A DNA stretch of 64,000 nucleotides from contig JBBBDQ010001275.1 of assembly GCA_037127315.1 (NCBI GenBank), forward strand, positions 1,104,501 through 1,168,500, in the 5' to 3' direction. This document shows positions 41,473 through 52,929 of this stretch, in pieces. The position numbers were made by a program, and so were the translations under genes. The notes under the pieces are model-generated. The model was not told the origin of the DNA. It searched no databases and saw only the letters and a list, made by a program, of their open reading frames with translations. The stretch comes from Ascarosepion bandense. Taxonomy: Eukaryota; Mollusca; Cephalopoda; Sepiida; Sepiidae. The first letter of the stretch is position 1; each line of letters starts with the position of its first letter.

Positions 41473-41870
41473 ACCATAGCCAAAAATTACATTTACATTG
41501 TTTGGACTGTCGTTCTCATCTTTGTTGTCACAATGTTTCAGCTGTTGTATGCGCCGACCTTCTTCAAGTCATTGAAATTTCATGCCAATTTCCGGATGTT
41601 TCAGTTATCTCTATTTTAATGGAAACCTTTAAATATTTTTCTCCATATGCTGTCAGGTATTGAACTCACAACTCTTTCGGTCAAGTCACTAGATCCGACT
41701 AATGTTTTCATCGACCTGGTCATGAGCACCTAGGAACAAGAAAAATCTACCCCAGTGAATGAAATAAAAGGTTCAGTTCAAAATTCCATTCACCTAAAAA
41801 AGGTCAGAGCATACAATGGACAAAACATCATGAATATGGTAACAAAGATGAGGAAAACATTTCAAACAAT
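41473..41870. repeat. dispersed repeat (98-bp-satellite-related family)
   Basis: TTTACATTGTTTGGACTG, ACAATGTTTCAGCTGTTG, ACCTTCTTCAAGTCATTG, later AAAGGTTCAGTTCAAAATTC: the same blocks as at 37.6 and 49.8 kb, apparently two units facing each other. Confidence 0.6.
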
Positions 41871-41874
41871 GTCA

Positions 41875-42155
41875 GTCAGTTAAATGCCATGCGGGAAACA
41901 CGCTTGGGCGATCATGTCTCGAAAGAGGAATATCCCGCAGTAGGTTGCCATTGCTTTCTGCGATAGACTGGCTGCCGACCAAGGCTATAGAACCCAATCT
42001 GTCCTGTTATTTAACCCATAACTGGAAGAGATGGACGATACCTTTCCCAAGAGTATTTGCGCATAAGTGAATGCAATGAATTCAACTGGAATTTGAACTC
42101 TGCTCCCCGATTTCTCGTTCCAAGCTGATATCCACTGCACCACAATGCACATCCA
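41875..42155 (-). mobile_element. tRNA-derived SINE (family S1)
   Basis: Minus orientation, from CAGTCAGTTAAATGCC to ACCACAATGCACATCC, with an internal deletion after AAAGAGGAATATCCCGCAG relative to other copies. The short flanking repeat CAATGT is a possible but weak target duplication inside the dispersed repeat. Confidence 0.85.
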
Positions 42156-42412
42156 ATGTAAATAGTGGAAATAATTACAATAGCTCATCTCAGAAATATA
42201 GACAGATGTTGAAGGTGCCAGCTAAGATAAGGAAAACAGTCTGAACAATGTAAATAATTACAATACATCACCTTGGAAATATAGATAGATGCTGAAGAAA
42301 AGCAGAGTGTACGGGGTTGAAATGTTGTGAATACGACAATAAAGATGAGGGCAACAGTCTGAACAATTTAAATAATGTGAATAATTGCAATACCTCACCT
42401 TAGAAATATAAA
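42156..42412. repeat. 98-bp satellite-related repeat, minus orientation, ~2.5 units
   Basis: AACAATGTAAATAATTACAA, TACCTCACCTTAGAAATATA and TGAAGAAAAGCAGAGTGTA recur here in the inverse of the 1.2-1.66 kb array. Confidence 0.75.
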
Positions 42413-43274
42413 CAAATACCAATTATTTGTTTGTAATATTTTTTATATACCAGAGTTATCGTCCTTGCATTGTTGATTCTATGTGATCTTGATGGTAGCG
42501 TCTTTGTTATGAAAATCGCAAAATGTTCCAGGCCTGACTAATTGAAACAGCAAAGTACAATAACAAAAGGGAAAAATACATTGAAAAGAAATATCGCTTT
42601 TGATAAGAAGGGGAAATTAGTATTGTGCATAATTACCATAACACTGAAAAAAATCATACTGTTGTTTTGTTAATCAAATATTGATTACCTACAATTATGT
42701 CCTTTAGGGTTATCATAAATACTGCTATTATCATTTTCTATAATCACAATTAAATATTAAATAATATTTTTCAATTAATTATGAAAATATCACAAATGAC
42801 AAGAGGAACAACAACAAAAAAACAACATTGCCAATAATATCACTTTTGGCACTAATTTGATTATTTTGAAAGTGGTTGTGAAAATAGGTTAATAGTTTTA
42901 TGATCAACAAGCAGGTTTGATTGAATATCACTGTCAAGTACAAATTTACTCTCAAGCAAACACTCTAAATAAGGCATGAACCATAAATTCCTCCATCTCA
43001 CAGCTATTCAGAGAATAAATTAAAGGAATTAATTAAGGAGTGAATTGAGACATTTCCCGAAACTTCCACTAAAATCAGTTTATTTACCTAATTGAATCTC
43101 ACAATATTTAAATGAGTCAGTTATAATAATGTCTATTATTATATTATTATTCAGTTGAAACTTGTAAAATCTTTCTATAAAATCAAATTTTCAGAAAATA
43201 GATTTATCAAGTCCATGAACTGTTATCACTCTTTAATACCATTAGGTATTTCTTTCTGAAGCTTTTGTTTAAGG
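42413..43274. other. unassigned AT-rich DNA
   Basis: No recognised element or gene. Confidence 0.4.
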
Positions 43275-43790
43275 TAGTTGAGTAAAGTATTAAGAAACAG
43301 GACAATTTCGCTAGAAACTAGGAAGAGAGTACTGGATTGCTACGTGCTGTCCGTCTTTCAATATGGCAGTGAATGCTGGACAATACCATCAAAGATGAAG
43401 GAAAAACTTGAAGCAACTGAAATCTCGTTCTACAGAAGGATGCTGTGAATATCATGGATCGAGCATGTGAGCAATGATGAGGTCTTGGAAATGATGGAAA
43501 CAAAAAGGAAATTAATACTAAGCATCAGGAAGAGACAGCTGAAGTTCCTGGGACATGCAATGAGGAAGGAGGGCTTGGAGAATCTGATACTAACAGGCCA
43601 GATAGAGGGGAAAAGAAACAGGGCAAAGCAATGGATAACATATTTGAAGGACCTAATCAAATGGATGACGGAATGAGGATTGCATGGTGTAACGGGAGAA
43701 GGCGTGCTCAGAGCCACCAGGGATAGGAAAATGTGGAAGGCCATGATTGCCTACGTCCTGAAGGGACAGGGCACATAGAAGAAGTGTGAA
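43275..43790 (+). pseudogene. RTE-clade LINE ORF, C-terminal end
   Basis: Reads TRKRVLDCYVLSVFQYGSEC, ATEISFYRRML, a stop, then ISWIEHVSNDEVLEM, TKRKLILSIRKRQLKFLGHA, MRKEGLENLILTG, QWITYLKDLIKWMTE and MWKAMIAYVLKGQGT, close to the natural C-terminus. The catalytic part is missing (5' truncation, normal for LINEs). Same family as 1-1178 but opposite strand, and better preserved in this section. Confidence 0.85.
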
Positions 43791-43959
43791 AAGTTGATAT
43801 CTTGATTCTATTGTATTTTCCTTTTGAATAACACATGATACCCATTTATTTGGTGCCATTACTGGAAGTCTTTAAGTGATGTCATTTTTAATAGTTTGAC
43901 CTGCTAGACATTTGTGTTGTTTGGTTTGTGTTCAGCAGGTCAGGATTCAAGTCAGGAAC
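43791..43959. other. unassigned spacer between RTE copies
   Basis: No feature seen. Confidence 0.3.
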
Positions 43960-44480
43960 ATGAGTATCATGACTGTTTGAAAGGAGTCCAATCCAGTACT
44001 TAACTGCACTAAGAGTAGAGAACTGTAATATCAGTCTCTCCAATATAGTAGTGAATTCTAGACAATCTCCTCAGATATGAAGAAGAGACTTGAAGCAACA
44101 GAAACATGTTTCTACAAAAGGATGCTGACAATACCATGAAACAAACATGTGAGCAATGACAAAGTTCCAGAAATAATGAAATTAAAAAGGATACCGATAC
44201 TTAGCATCAGAAAGAGGCAGGTGAAATTTCTAGAACATATGAGGAAAGCAGGCTTAGAAAATATGATACTCAAAGGATAGCTCAAAAGCAAAAGAGACAG
44301 AGAAAAACAGTGCATAAACTACAGGGGTGAGTTTGAGTGAATTAATTGTAGAGCATGAGCTTTGAAGAGATAGCAAAACGACAAAATTTATTGAGAGCTA
44401 CAAAGATTAAGAAGTTATGGAGAGCCATGATTGACTATTTGATAAAGGGACAAAGTACAAAGAAGATGCTTATATATTCA
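43960..44480 (+). pseudogene. RTE-clade LINE C-terminal end, second copy
   Basis: Follows the copy above in the same orientation: CTACAAAAGGATGCTGAC, GTGAGCAATGACAAAGTTCC, CTTAGCATCAGAAAGAGGCA and AGAACATATGAGGAAAGCAG are the nucleotide equivalents of the FYRRML, SNDEV, LSIRKR and HAMRK blocks. Stops are more numerous than in the first copy, so it is older. Confidence 0.75.
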
Positions 44481-44539
44481 CATTTTTCAACAATTTCGTC
44501 AGGACTGAGAGTTTAACAATTGAAAGCTTGTCAAGATTG

Positions 44540-44935
44540 ATTGGGTCATTTCAAGGAACCAGTGAAAATTTTACATTTTTTGAATTTTAAGAATACAACA
44601 CATGAATTTAAATGTGCTATTGGATTGGCATATAGGTCCCACTCTTTTACCATTGAAATAGTTAAATGTAACTGCCAATTCTACTCCAACAGTTTTTTTT
44701 CTCATACTTCCTACCTGAGAAACTGCTTTCCATTTACTTGCTTCCCTGACAATTACAATCTGCAAAAAATTTAAATGCAACATCAATTGCCATCTTCTAT
44801 TTTCTTGAACCCTGTTCATCTTTTATCCTTTCTTCAATACCCGCTGTATCTTGTCTTTTCTCTCACTGTAACCTCCTGTGCAATAGTGGAGGTCCTGATT
44901 TGCTTGAAATGAAATAATTTAAAAAAAAAAAAGCT
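44540..44935 (+). pseudogene. CR1-like LINE 3' end
   Basis: Plus strand: HEFKCAIGLAYRSHSF, VKCNCQFYSNSFFSHTSYLR and CFPDNYNLQKI, the characteristic CR1-like C-terminus, then a 3' UTR ending TTGAAATGAAATAATTTAAA. Confidence 0.8.
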
Positions 44936-45942
44936 GCTTTAATTTGGGTGAAAATTGTTAATGCACAAGACACTATTTTAAATAATGGTTTATGCTACTC
45001 TAAATTACATTTCTACCATAAGAAGAGCAAGTGATAGAAGAAATCTGAATGAGAGAGTTGATATTCACACACCTTTAACTAAAAGCAAATGCAAATATTG
45101 ATCCAAATAAATAAAAATGTTATGTCTTTTTTTTTCCAAATGTCCAATGCTTGACCGCTCCAACTTCTGAGATTTTTCCAAGTCAACAGGAGATCATAGG
45201 TTCAATGAGCATTTTATGTGTGTCTGTTCCAAAATGATCTGTGAGAAAGATCAAAGGAAAGTGTGTCGAGTGAATTTGGTTTTCAGAGCTCTGTCAACCT
45301 ACATTCAATATTAAATGCCAACTGATACGGAAGAGAAACCATTAAAAATGTATATGCAGTAATTACTGAAATTTTTTTCTTTTACTTTCAAAATACATTG
45401 TAGCTTAACTTACATGATCATTTGAGGTTCAAAGTCATTTTAACAAAATGAGCAATTTTTTACATGAAAACTATCCTTATGCTTTCATTTGCAACTAGTC
45501 AATAAACAACTTTCATAATAGTCTAAAACATTAGTGTTTTAATAAACACCCTGGTAACCATGAAGTAAAATCATAGACACAAAATTTATAAAACTGCTAC
45601 TGTCACTGTGTCTTACCAAACTACTAAACTGGCTTTAGATATTTCTATTGTTCTGTTGGCATATGTTTCATAACTATATACCCTGATGTGCCAAAAGTCA
45701 TGGGTAGCAGTACATGAAGATAATGGTAGATGATGCCACCTTACTTTGACATCATAGAAATTATGATGTGTGACATTTGTAACAAATTAACAGAGATTGA
45801 ACAGAGCATGTGAATGGGTGCCAGATGGACAGAATATTCAGCCCTTAAAAAAAAATGATTAAGAGTGTCATCAGAAAATATCCCCTACTTTCAATCTCAT
45901 ACAGAACAATCTTCTTCATTGTTAATATCTATTTTGAATTTA
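44936..45942. other. unassigned
   Basis: 45.68-45.83 kb (CCCTGATGTGCCAAAAGTCA) looks like the end of a DNA transposon family, but without a second end this stays undecided. Confidence 0.35.
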
Positions 45943-46075
45943 TCTTTTTTTTTTCAATCAGTTCACCCCAAGCAAGGTGATAAAGCCACTAAGACATATG
46001 GGGTCTACTAGAAGTGAAAGAGAAGGAAAAGACTTTAGAAGGAACCAGTAACCCAATAATAATATAAATTTTAGA
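45943..46075 (-). mobile_element. CR1-like LINE 3' tail
   Basis: T-run, then CAATCAGTTCACCCCAAGCA, AGGTGATAAAGCCACTAAG and GGGGTCTAC: the conserved 3' terminus, minus strand, with a short truncated body. Confidence 0.7.
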
Positions 46076-46464
46076 ATTTAGGCAAAGATGTTAGAAGTAT
46101 AGAGTTGCAGTAGAATTCAGAAGGAACTGGAAATGCAATCCTAAATAAGAAACAAGGGTTAAATGTTTTCTCCTGTTCAAGAGACAAAGGAGTGGGTGGG
46201 AACCAAACTACAAGTCAGGATGAATTAACTTCTTTTAACTATATATTCTATTTTGTTACTGAACCATACTAGCAGTGTTAAATCTTGATGAAGTCCCTCA
46301 CCAACCAAGCATAGTGGGAGGGAAAAACCAGGGAACTAATTAAGCAATTTTCCAGTCTCTCATTAAAATAAAGGTGTAAATTTGTTTAAGAGGTAAGGCT
46401 TAAATCACAATTCTAACCTCAAAATTTCTCTTCATTCTATCAAATGAAGAAAATTCTTTCATGT

Positions 46465-46560
46465 TTTTTTTTAAATCATTTAGCCCCAAACAAGGTGATA
46501 ATGCTACTAAGAGGCAAAGTATTACTGGGAGTGTAAGAATATAAGAAAAACATTATTAAA
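46465..46560 (-). mobile_element. CR1-like LINE 3' tail
   Basis: TTTTTTTTAAATCATTTAGC and CCCAAACAAGGTGATAATGC: another short minus-strand copy of the tail. Confidence 0.65.
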
Positions 46561-46639
46561 GAGTAAAAATAATAACAAAAGAGAAATTAAAAACATGTTT
46601 AAATAAAAATAAGAATCAAACAATATCCTTAGACACGAC

Positions 46640-46925
46640 CAGTGGAATGAGAACAATCTACTATTAATTAAATAAAGTGTTCAGTTTGGAATTTCTTTTC
46701 GGTTACTCAGATCAATATAGATCTGATGAAGACCTGAGATCACAACAACTGAAACCTTGTGATAACATCAACAAAGATAAAGACAATATTAAAAAATAAA
46801 TAGGGTAATAACTCCTCATCCGAGAAATTCAGACAGAAACAAAGATGAGGACAATAGTCCAATTATAAAAAGTGTAAATAATGATTACTCCTCATCCCAG
46901 AAATTCGAACAGAAACTTGTAATCC
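46640..46925. repeat. dispersed repeat (98-bp-satellite-related family)
   Basis: AAGTGTTCAGTTTGGAATTT, TGATGAAGACCTGAGATC, AACTGAAACCTTGTGATAAC and two copies of CTCCTCATCCSAGAAATTC. Confidence 0.65.
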
Positions 46926-47124
46926 ATGTTTTTTGTTCTGAAAAGATTAGACCATATTTTGTGGTGCTATGTGAAAAGTTCAAATAAATGGCACTGGTAT
47001 TAGCGAGCTACACACTTTCTTTACCATTGTTCTCATTCATGTGAAAGCACTTGAGAACTTAGTTTAAAATTTATTTCAAATTTTCTGCCATATTTTGAAC
47101 TGAATTACTGGCAGGGTTGTTTTT

Positions 47125-47690
47125 TTAAATCATTTTACCTCAAACAAGGCGATGACACTAAGATGTAAAGGAGTTACAGGGGGTCAAAGAGAATGAGAAT
47201 ATTTCAATGAGGAGAAAAAAACAACAAAGGAACAAATTTCAAGAAGATGAAAGATGGCAATTGATGTTGCATTTAAATTTTTGAAGATGTAGATGGTAGA
47301 AAAGCAAGAAATTGGAAGAAGTTCCACAGGCAAAAAGTATGAGAAATGAAACATACACTTGCATCTAGCTAGTTAGATTCTAAGACAGTGGCTAATAACA
47401 TGCCTAAATTCGTGCAGTTGAGACACCAAGAAGTAAAGCTTATCGGGCACAATTTCCACAAAAAATATTTTTTTAGAATAGAACATTTGCATATGAGTTT
47501 GATAGTAAGATGGTAAGACCTAATTGTCAGTCTAATTAGCATACAGTTGAGATACCAAGAAGAAAAGCTTGTCATCGATAAATGCCATGAAAATATTTGT
47601 AGAAAAGACAAAAGGAAGTCAGTGAGAAAGTGACTGAAGTTGACATACCAGATCAGGACCTATTACAATACAGAAGATTATCATGAATCT
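47125..47690 (-). pseudogene. CR1-like LINE 3' end
   Basis: Tail TAAATCATTTTACCTCAAAC at 47.12 kb, then the inverse of the usual 3' UTR and C-terminal coding region, with an internal duplication of the segment around 47.40-47.45 and 47.53-47.58 kb (GTTGAGACACCAAGAAG and GTTGAGATACCAAGAAG). No intact frame. Confidence 0.7.
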
Positions 47691-47929
47691 TTTTTTAAAT
47701 CATTTTTTAAATCATTTCACTCCAAGGAAGAGAAAAGACTGGGTACAGAGGGGATTGAAAAAAGGATAAAAGACGAATGGGATTCAACAAGATGAAAGAT
47801 GCCATTTGACGTTGCATGTAATTTCTTGGAGATAGCTATCAAGGAAATAAGTAAACGAAAAAGAGATCCACAGGCAAGAAGTGCGAAAAAAGAAACTGTT
47901 AGAGTCAAAGTGGCTGTCACTTTTTTTTT
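47691..47929 (-). mobile_element. CR1-like LINE 3' end, short copy
   Basis: TTTAAATCATTTCACTCCAA tail, then GATGCCATTTGACGTTGCA and CCACAGGCAAGAAGTGCG. The next copy begins directly at its 5' end. Confidence 0.7.
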
Positions 47930-48770
47930 TTTTAATCATTTCACCCCGAGCAAGGCGGAAATGCCACTGATGTGCAGGGGGCTACATAACTGTAAAAAGA
48001 TTAATTAGAAAAGAGTAAGGAGTACAAACTAGTTAGAAAGGAGCAATAGAAAGCTGAGAAAGCAGGTGCGATGACAGATGCATAGGTGAAGAGAAGGGAA
48101 GGTTATACGGGGGTGGGGAGAGAGCTAGAGGCCAGTGGTTAGTAGATGAGTATTGACTTTGCATTTAAATTTCTGGAGGTTGGAGCCGTCAGGAAAGCAA
48201 GAATATGGGAGCGAGTTCCACAGGCGGGAAGTGCGAGAGAAGAAGCTGCAGGAGTAGAATTGTCGTCTGCATTTGGCTAACCTGACTGTGAATGGGTGGG
48301 ACCCAGTTGCCAGTCTGGTTGCACGGGTAAACACCTGTTGAGGAGGCACCAGTGACTTAAGTTTGTCCGAGCAGAAGCCATGAAAGTATTTATAGAACAG
48401 ACAAAGGGAGGCCGAATCTCAACGGTGGGGAAGTGGCTGCAGTCAAGCTGCCAGATCAGTACCTATCACATTACAAACTCTCCTTTGGAGCCTGTCAAGA
48501 ACACTGAGGAGAACGGCAGGGGCGCCTGACCATAAATGGCAGCAGTACTCCATGCACGGACGGATGGTTGACTTGTATATATGCAGGATGGATTCAGGCG
48601 AAAAAAACATCCTGGATCGACATAGTGACCCAACCTTCTTAGCAGTAGATTTTGCTATGGATTCAATATAGTGGTTTCATTTGAGGTCTGAGGACAGGGT
48701 AAATCCGAGGAGGCGCAGTGTATTGCTCTCCAGGAGAATCGCTTATTCTGTTATGCGAAGCTATCCTGGT
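47930..48770 (-). pseudogene. CR1-like LINE 3' end, best-preserved C-terminus
   Basis: Minus strand: QQVFTRATRLATGSHPFTVR, CRRQFYSCSFFSRTSRLWNS, LPYSCFPDGSNLQKFKCKVN and TGL (48349-48125), the standard C-terminus of this LINE group. Upstream, RHRDSASLCLFYKYF-like and LLGFTLSSDLK-like blocks follow with frame breaks up to 48.75 kb. The 3' UTR ends with the GAAATGATTAAAAAAAA terminus at 47.93 kb. Confidence 0.85.
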
Positions 48771-48839
48771 CAAGGTATCAGCAGCCACTTGTTACCCTCC
48801 CCTCTATGGTCTGTTCTTCAAATTCAAATTTACCAAGCA

Positions 48840-49085
48840 GCTTAACTCGATGTTAAAACTATTTCACCAGTAAATTGAGGGACCTAGATGCCACTCTAGT
48901 AGCATGCTTAAATTCCTGTAAATTCTTGAGATATGTAGAAAGAACACCAGACCAAGTGTAGCCACAGCATTCAATGCCTGCATGAAGGATAGATTTATAA
49001 ATGTTCAACATGGATTCTGATGAAAAAAATCATCTGGTACAATACAATGAACCAACTTTCGTAGCAATTGGTTCACTATAACCCC
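48840..49085 (-). mobile_element. CR1-like LINE fragment
   Basis: AGGGACCTAGATGCCACTCT, GTAGCATGCTTAAATTCCTG and GCATTCAATGCCTGCATG match the coding region upstream of the 3' UTR in other copies; no tail. Confidence 0.65.
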
Positions 49086-49769
49086 TCAACCATAACCCCT
49101 CAACTTAATGTGAGCGGAAAACCTGAGCCCAAGAAAGCTTCTTTAACAAGATATTAAACAAGTTAACTGAATAACACATCTGGTTTTTCATATTTAATTT
49201 ACTTGAATGATTGTTTTCTATTTAATTTCTATAAATGTCATAAATACAGTGTTTCAGTTGTGTACTCTCCAGCCATCTTCAGATTAATGTTAGCCAAATT
49301 TGTAAATGTTATATTTAGATCTTATTATACATGATATCCTGTTTTGGACTGATCAGATTGAATCAAGGTTAGATTTTAAAAAAGTGTGCAATAGAAACTT
49401 GGGCTCTTGTCAAAAGAAGAAAGAACATCTTTTTATCATGGATTAAACATTTTTTAAAATCACAAATCCCAAAGACATCAAGAAAAGATAAAAAAAGAAA
49501 TTACTTTGACAAAATGATCAGGTTTAATCATATCGGATATGTTTTAAAATCTGTCCTCAGGGCCACAAAAGAAATGCCACCATTTCATCTGACCTAATTT
49601 ATATAGATTTTTTTTTCCTTTAGGAAACTGGATCCACTGTTAACATTTCCCTAACATTTCCAATTGGATTTTTTCATTTTCCAAACAAACTTTTGTTTTT
49701 GAAATTTGGAGGATTATAAAGTTTGCAAACTTTGAAAATACTGCTTCAATTTTTTACCTGAACTTCTGG
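49086..49769. other. unassigned
   Basis: No feature recognised. Confidence 0.35.
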
Positions 49770-50275
49770 GATGTGAAATTATTATTTACATTATTTATAT
49801 TTGGACTATTGTCCTCCTCATAGTTTTTATTTCTGTCTGAATTTCTGGGATGATGAGTTATCATTATTTAGACTTTCTATATTTGGACTATTGTCCTGAT
49901 CTTCATTTTTATTTCTGTCTGAATTTCTGGGATGAAGAGTTATTATTTACACTTTTTATATTTAGACTATTGTCCTCATCTTTGTTGTTATCACAACATT
50001 TTTGGACATTGTGACCTCTTGCCCTCCTCAGGTGTATTTCGATCTGAGGAACCCACAGGGAATTTTAAACTGAACCTTTTGTTTAATCTACATGAGTAGA
50101 CTTCTCATTCTACTGCCCATGTTTAAGGATAATTCGTCTAGTTCTTATTTTTATTTAGTTATTACTCACCTGTTACCACTTAGTTCAACACGTGAGGAAG
50201 GTCAAGGACATAATGGCTGAAAAGCTGTGTTAACAACTACAAAAATGAGGTCAATGGTTTGTATATAAATACTAT
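49770..50275. repeat. dispersed repeat with short tandem array
   Basis: Three units of ATTTGGACTATTGTCCT plus GTCTGAATTTCTGGGATGA lead into TTGTTATCACAACATTTTTG and CCTCCTCAGGTGTATTTCG, AAACTGAACCTTTTGTTTAA: the fullest copy of the family seen as an array at 1.2 kb. Confidence 0.7.
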
Positions 50276-50469
50276 AAATAATGCTTCATTTTGTTTATTA
50301 ATTTGTAATATTCAGTATCTTAATATTAAAATAGGAATGACTGGAAGAATTCATCAGGAAAAATAACACAGCAAATTTTGTACAAATTATTCTAACTTCG
50401 ATAGATTAAAAATTGTTTCAACAAACATTTGGAGAGAATAATTTTCCACACTGCAGCTTTTTTTCCTAC

Positions 50470-51115
50470 AGATGCAATGTCCGAAGTCTATCCCTCCTAT
50501 ATTGCTTCTCTCGCTCTTTTCTACAAATATTTTCATGACAACTACTTTGATGAGATTCTTTCCCTGGTGTTGCCCTCCAAGTGAATTTAAGCGTGCTATT
50601 ATATTGGCATCTACGTCCCACCCTTTTACCGTTGAAATAGTTAAATGTAATTGCACTTCTACTCCAATTGCTTCTTTTCTCACACTTCCCACCTGTGGAA
50701 TTCCCTTCTGTTTACTTGTTTCTCTGATAGCTATAATCACCAAAAATTTAAATGTAATGTCGATTGCCATCTTCTATCTTCTTGAATCCTGTTCAGCTTT
50801 TATCCTTTTTTCTATATTGTACCCAGTCTTTTTTGAGTTCAAATTCCAGCTAAATTCATTGCATTCACTTACGTGCAAATACCCTTGGGAAAGGTATTAA
50901 TCCATCTATTCCTTCCAGTTATGGGTTAAATAACAGGACAGATTGGGTTCTATAGCCTTGGTTGGCAACCAGTCTACCACAGAAAGCAATGGCAACCTAC
51001 CGTGGGATAATCTTCTGTCTAGTCAGTCATGTCTCTTTCAAGACATGATCACTCAAGCGTGTATCACATATGGCACTTAACTGACTGACCCAGGCTTTTC
51101 TCTCACACACATTTT
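50470..51115 (+). pseudogene. CR1-like LINE 3' end with SINE insertion
   Basis: Plus strand: SIPPILLLSLFSTN / ASLALFYKYFHDN, PPSEFKRAIILASTSHPFTV and VKCNCTSTPIASFLTLPTCG, ending at 50832; after the SINE (50833-51087) the CR1 3' UTR resumes with CTTTTCTCTCACACACA. The final tail is lost. Confidence 0.8.
50833..51087 (+). mobile_element. S1 SINE, 5'-truncated, with 12-bp target duplication
   Basis: Begins at the B-box side (GAGTTCAAATTCCAGCTAAA), then ATACCCTTGGGAAAGGTATT, GGCAACCTACCGTGGGATAA and the GGCACTTAACTGACTG end. Flanks ACCCAGTCTTTT (50821-50832) and ACCCAGGCTTTT (51088-51099) are a target duplication with one difference. The A-box is absent, showing truncation during insertion. Confidence 0.9.
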
Positions 51116-51119
51116 AAAC

Positions 51120-51904
51120 ACTAATCAGTGTACTGAGAGACAGGAAGATCACATTAAAAACAAAGAAAAGAGTGTGAAACTTATGTGATATCTGTCATTC
51201 TATATGGCAGCAAACATTGGATAATCTCCAAGTATGAAGGAGATGCTCAAAGCAGTAGAAATCTGGCACTACAGAAGGATGCTGAGGATACCATGGACTG
51301 AGCACAAGAAGGACAACAAGGTTTTTTGAGAGGATACAAACAAGAAGAAAATGTACTTAGCATCAGAAAGAGACTGTTAGTGTTTTTTTGGGTTGTTTTG
51401 TATACAGTTGAGCCAGCAATAGACTGACTCATTTTATAGTTCACCAATAGAAGGGTTAACCAATCAGAAGGCTCAAAATATTCAATGCAATGTGTGTAAA
51501 AGGCAACCATATTTTCTTGTATATTGGCAATCTAATCTGATTCAGTAGAGTGTCTGACTCGTGAGTGTTAACCTTTGACGTTATTTCATTGAACAGATTA
51601 CGTACTGTGCTGTATTCTATATCCATAAATTATAATGGACATGGTCAACAGAGACAGCTGAGGTTTTTATGACACATAATTAGGAAGAAGGGTTTGGAGA
51701 ATCTAATACTCACAGGACAGAGGGAAGGAAAGAGACACAAAGGAAAGTAATGCTAGACATGTTTGATGGGTTTGAGAAAATACATGATGGAGTGGAGTTT
51801 GGGAAAGATACCAAGAAGAAAAATAGTAAGTGTGACAAGGGAAAGAAGCAAGTGCAAGTCCATGATCACCTACATCCTGAAATAACATGGCACATTAAGA
51901 AAGA
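51120..51904 (+). pseudogene. RTE-clade LINE C-terminal end, split by a solo LTR
   Basis: CAGCAAACATTGGATAATCT, ACTACAGAAGGATGCTGAGG, ATACCATGGACTGAGCAC and TTAGCATCAGAAAGAGAC are followed by a 276-bp insertion, after which AGCTGAGGTTTTTATGACAC and GAAGGGTTTGGAGAATCTAA complete the block. The 3' end ATAACATGGCACATTAAG matches the natural C-terminus of the 43.3-kb copy. Confidence 0.8.
51375..51650 (+). mobile_element. solo LTR, family C
   Basis: 276 bp from TGTTAGTG to GGTCAACA, flanked by a perfect 5-bp duplication GAGAC (51370-51374 and 51651-51655), which falls inside a conserved stretch of the RTE relic. It contains a CCAAT box (TAACCAATCAGAAG) and an ATAAATTATAA stretch near the end. 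Unrelated to families A and X. Orientation is assumed from the CCAAT box. Confidence 0.88.
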
Positions 51905-51985
51905 GAACCCCTTGCACACTAGTGGTGATTCCACCTTGTTTGGAGTGAAATGATTAAAAAATAAATAAATAAATAAATACGGGTA
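51905..51985 (+). mobile_element. CR1-like LINE 3' tail with (AAAT)n
   Basis: CACACTAGTGGTGATTCCAC, TTGTTTGGAGTGAAATGATT and an AAATAAATAAAT run: the terminal ~60 bp only, directly abutting the RTE end. Confidence 0.65.
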
Positions 51986-52645
51986 TTTAAATGGCAAATG
52001 TTCATATGACCTCCACACTTTAGTTCTTCTAAGTCAGACCTTTTCATCTAGAACACATCATACTACATCTATGCGTCAAATCAGCCAACTTAAAACTATA
52101 TTCCAATTCTAAAGAGAAATTTCAATCAATCAGTTTTTCTTACCAAGAACTGTTGTGATGGAGAACAGACTGAAATGGCATGCTTTTTTGAACTCTTCAA
52201 CCTGTACCTATTCATCAAGCGTCAATTGTTATCTACCTCCTTTATACACATAATCTTCACCTCCTAACACATTCTTTTACATACATATCACACACCTCAT
52301 TCAGTAACTAACCTTGCGTTACTCCCAAGCCTTAGTTAAAAAATATTTTTGCTGATTCATTTTTCTGCCTATTTTCAAAGTTATAGAAAACAAAAACATT
52401 ATCACTCCTAATTTTTTTCAGATTTTATGGATGAACATATAGCCATTATGTTAAATTGGAATGAGAGAAACAAATGTGTTGCGGTTGATGAAACATATGA
52501 TGTCCATGAATCTGAAGCTGAACATACAACTGCGACCAAAATGCAATGAACGGGACATTGAGATTAAAAAAACTCACCAGAGACAGACATTTAAAGCGAT
52601 GTTAAAATGCATGAAGTCATTAAGAAACAAAAAAGACAATTCTTG
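51986..52645. other. unassigned
   Basis: No element recognised. Short plus-strand frame at 52461-52748 has no homolog I know and runs into the G-tract, so I do not call it a gene. Confidence 0.4.
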
Positions 52646-52647
52646 GA

Positions 52648-52672
52648 ATGGGGGGGGGGGGGCGGGGGGGGG
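52648..52672. repeat. poly-G tract
   Basis: About 22 G in 25 bases broken by one C. A strand-biased run with G-quadruplex potential; an assembly length error is possible. Confidence 0.9.
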
Positions 52673-52929
52673 ACATGTGCATTTTCACTCGTTCCTTTAC
52701 TTGAGTTCAGACGTAAGGTATGTGCTGTTCTTTGGTGCAAAAGTGTAATAAATCTGAACATGTAGGCAAGGAAATGGCCCCATTTTTGGTGGGATGTAAA
52801 AAGTATTCAATATATTAACTATCTTCAACAGGGTCACATCATCAACGGAGAGGACTATGCCAACTTGCGGAGGCATTTACGAAAGACTATCAAAACCAAA
52901 CACTCTGCTAAAACTGATGAAAAGGGGTT

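Noticed and set aside
46290..46760. Hammerhead-like CTGATGAAG strings
   Set aside because: No following helix II plus GAAA; part of the dispersed repeat.
52461..52748. 95-codon plus-strand frame
   Set aside because: Runs through a poly-G tract, no homology, no supporting signal.
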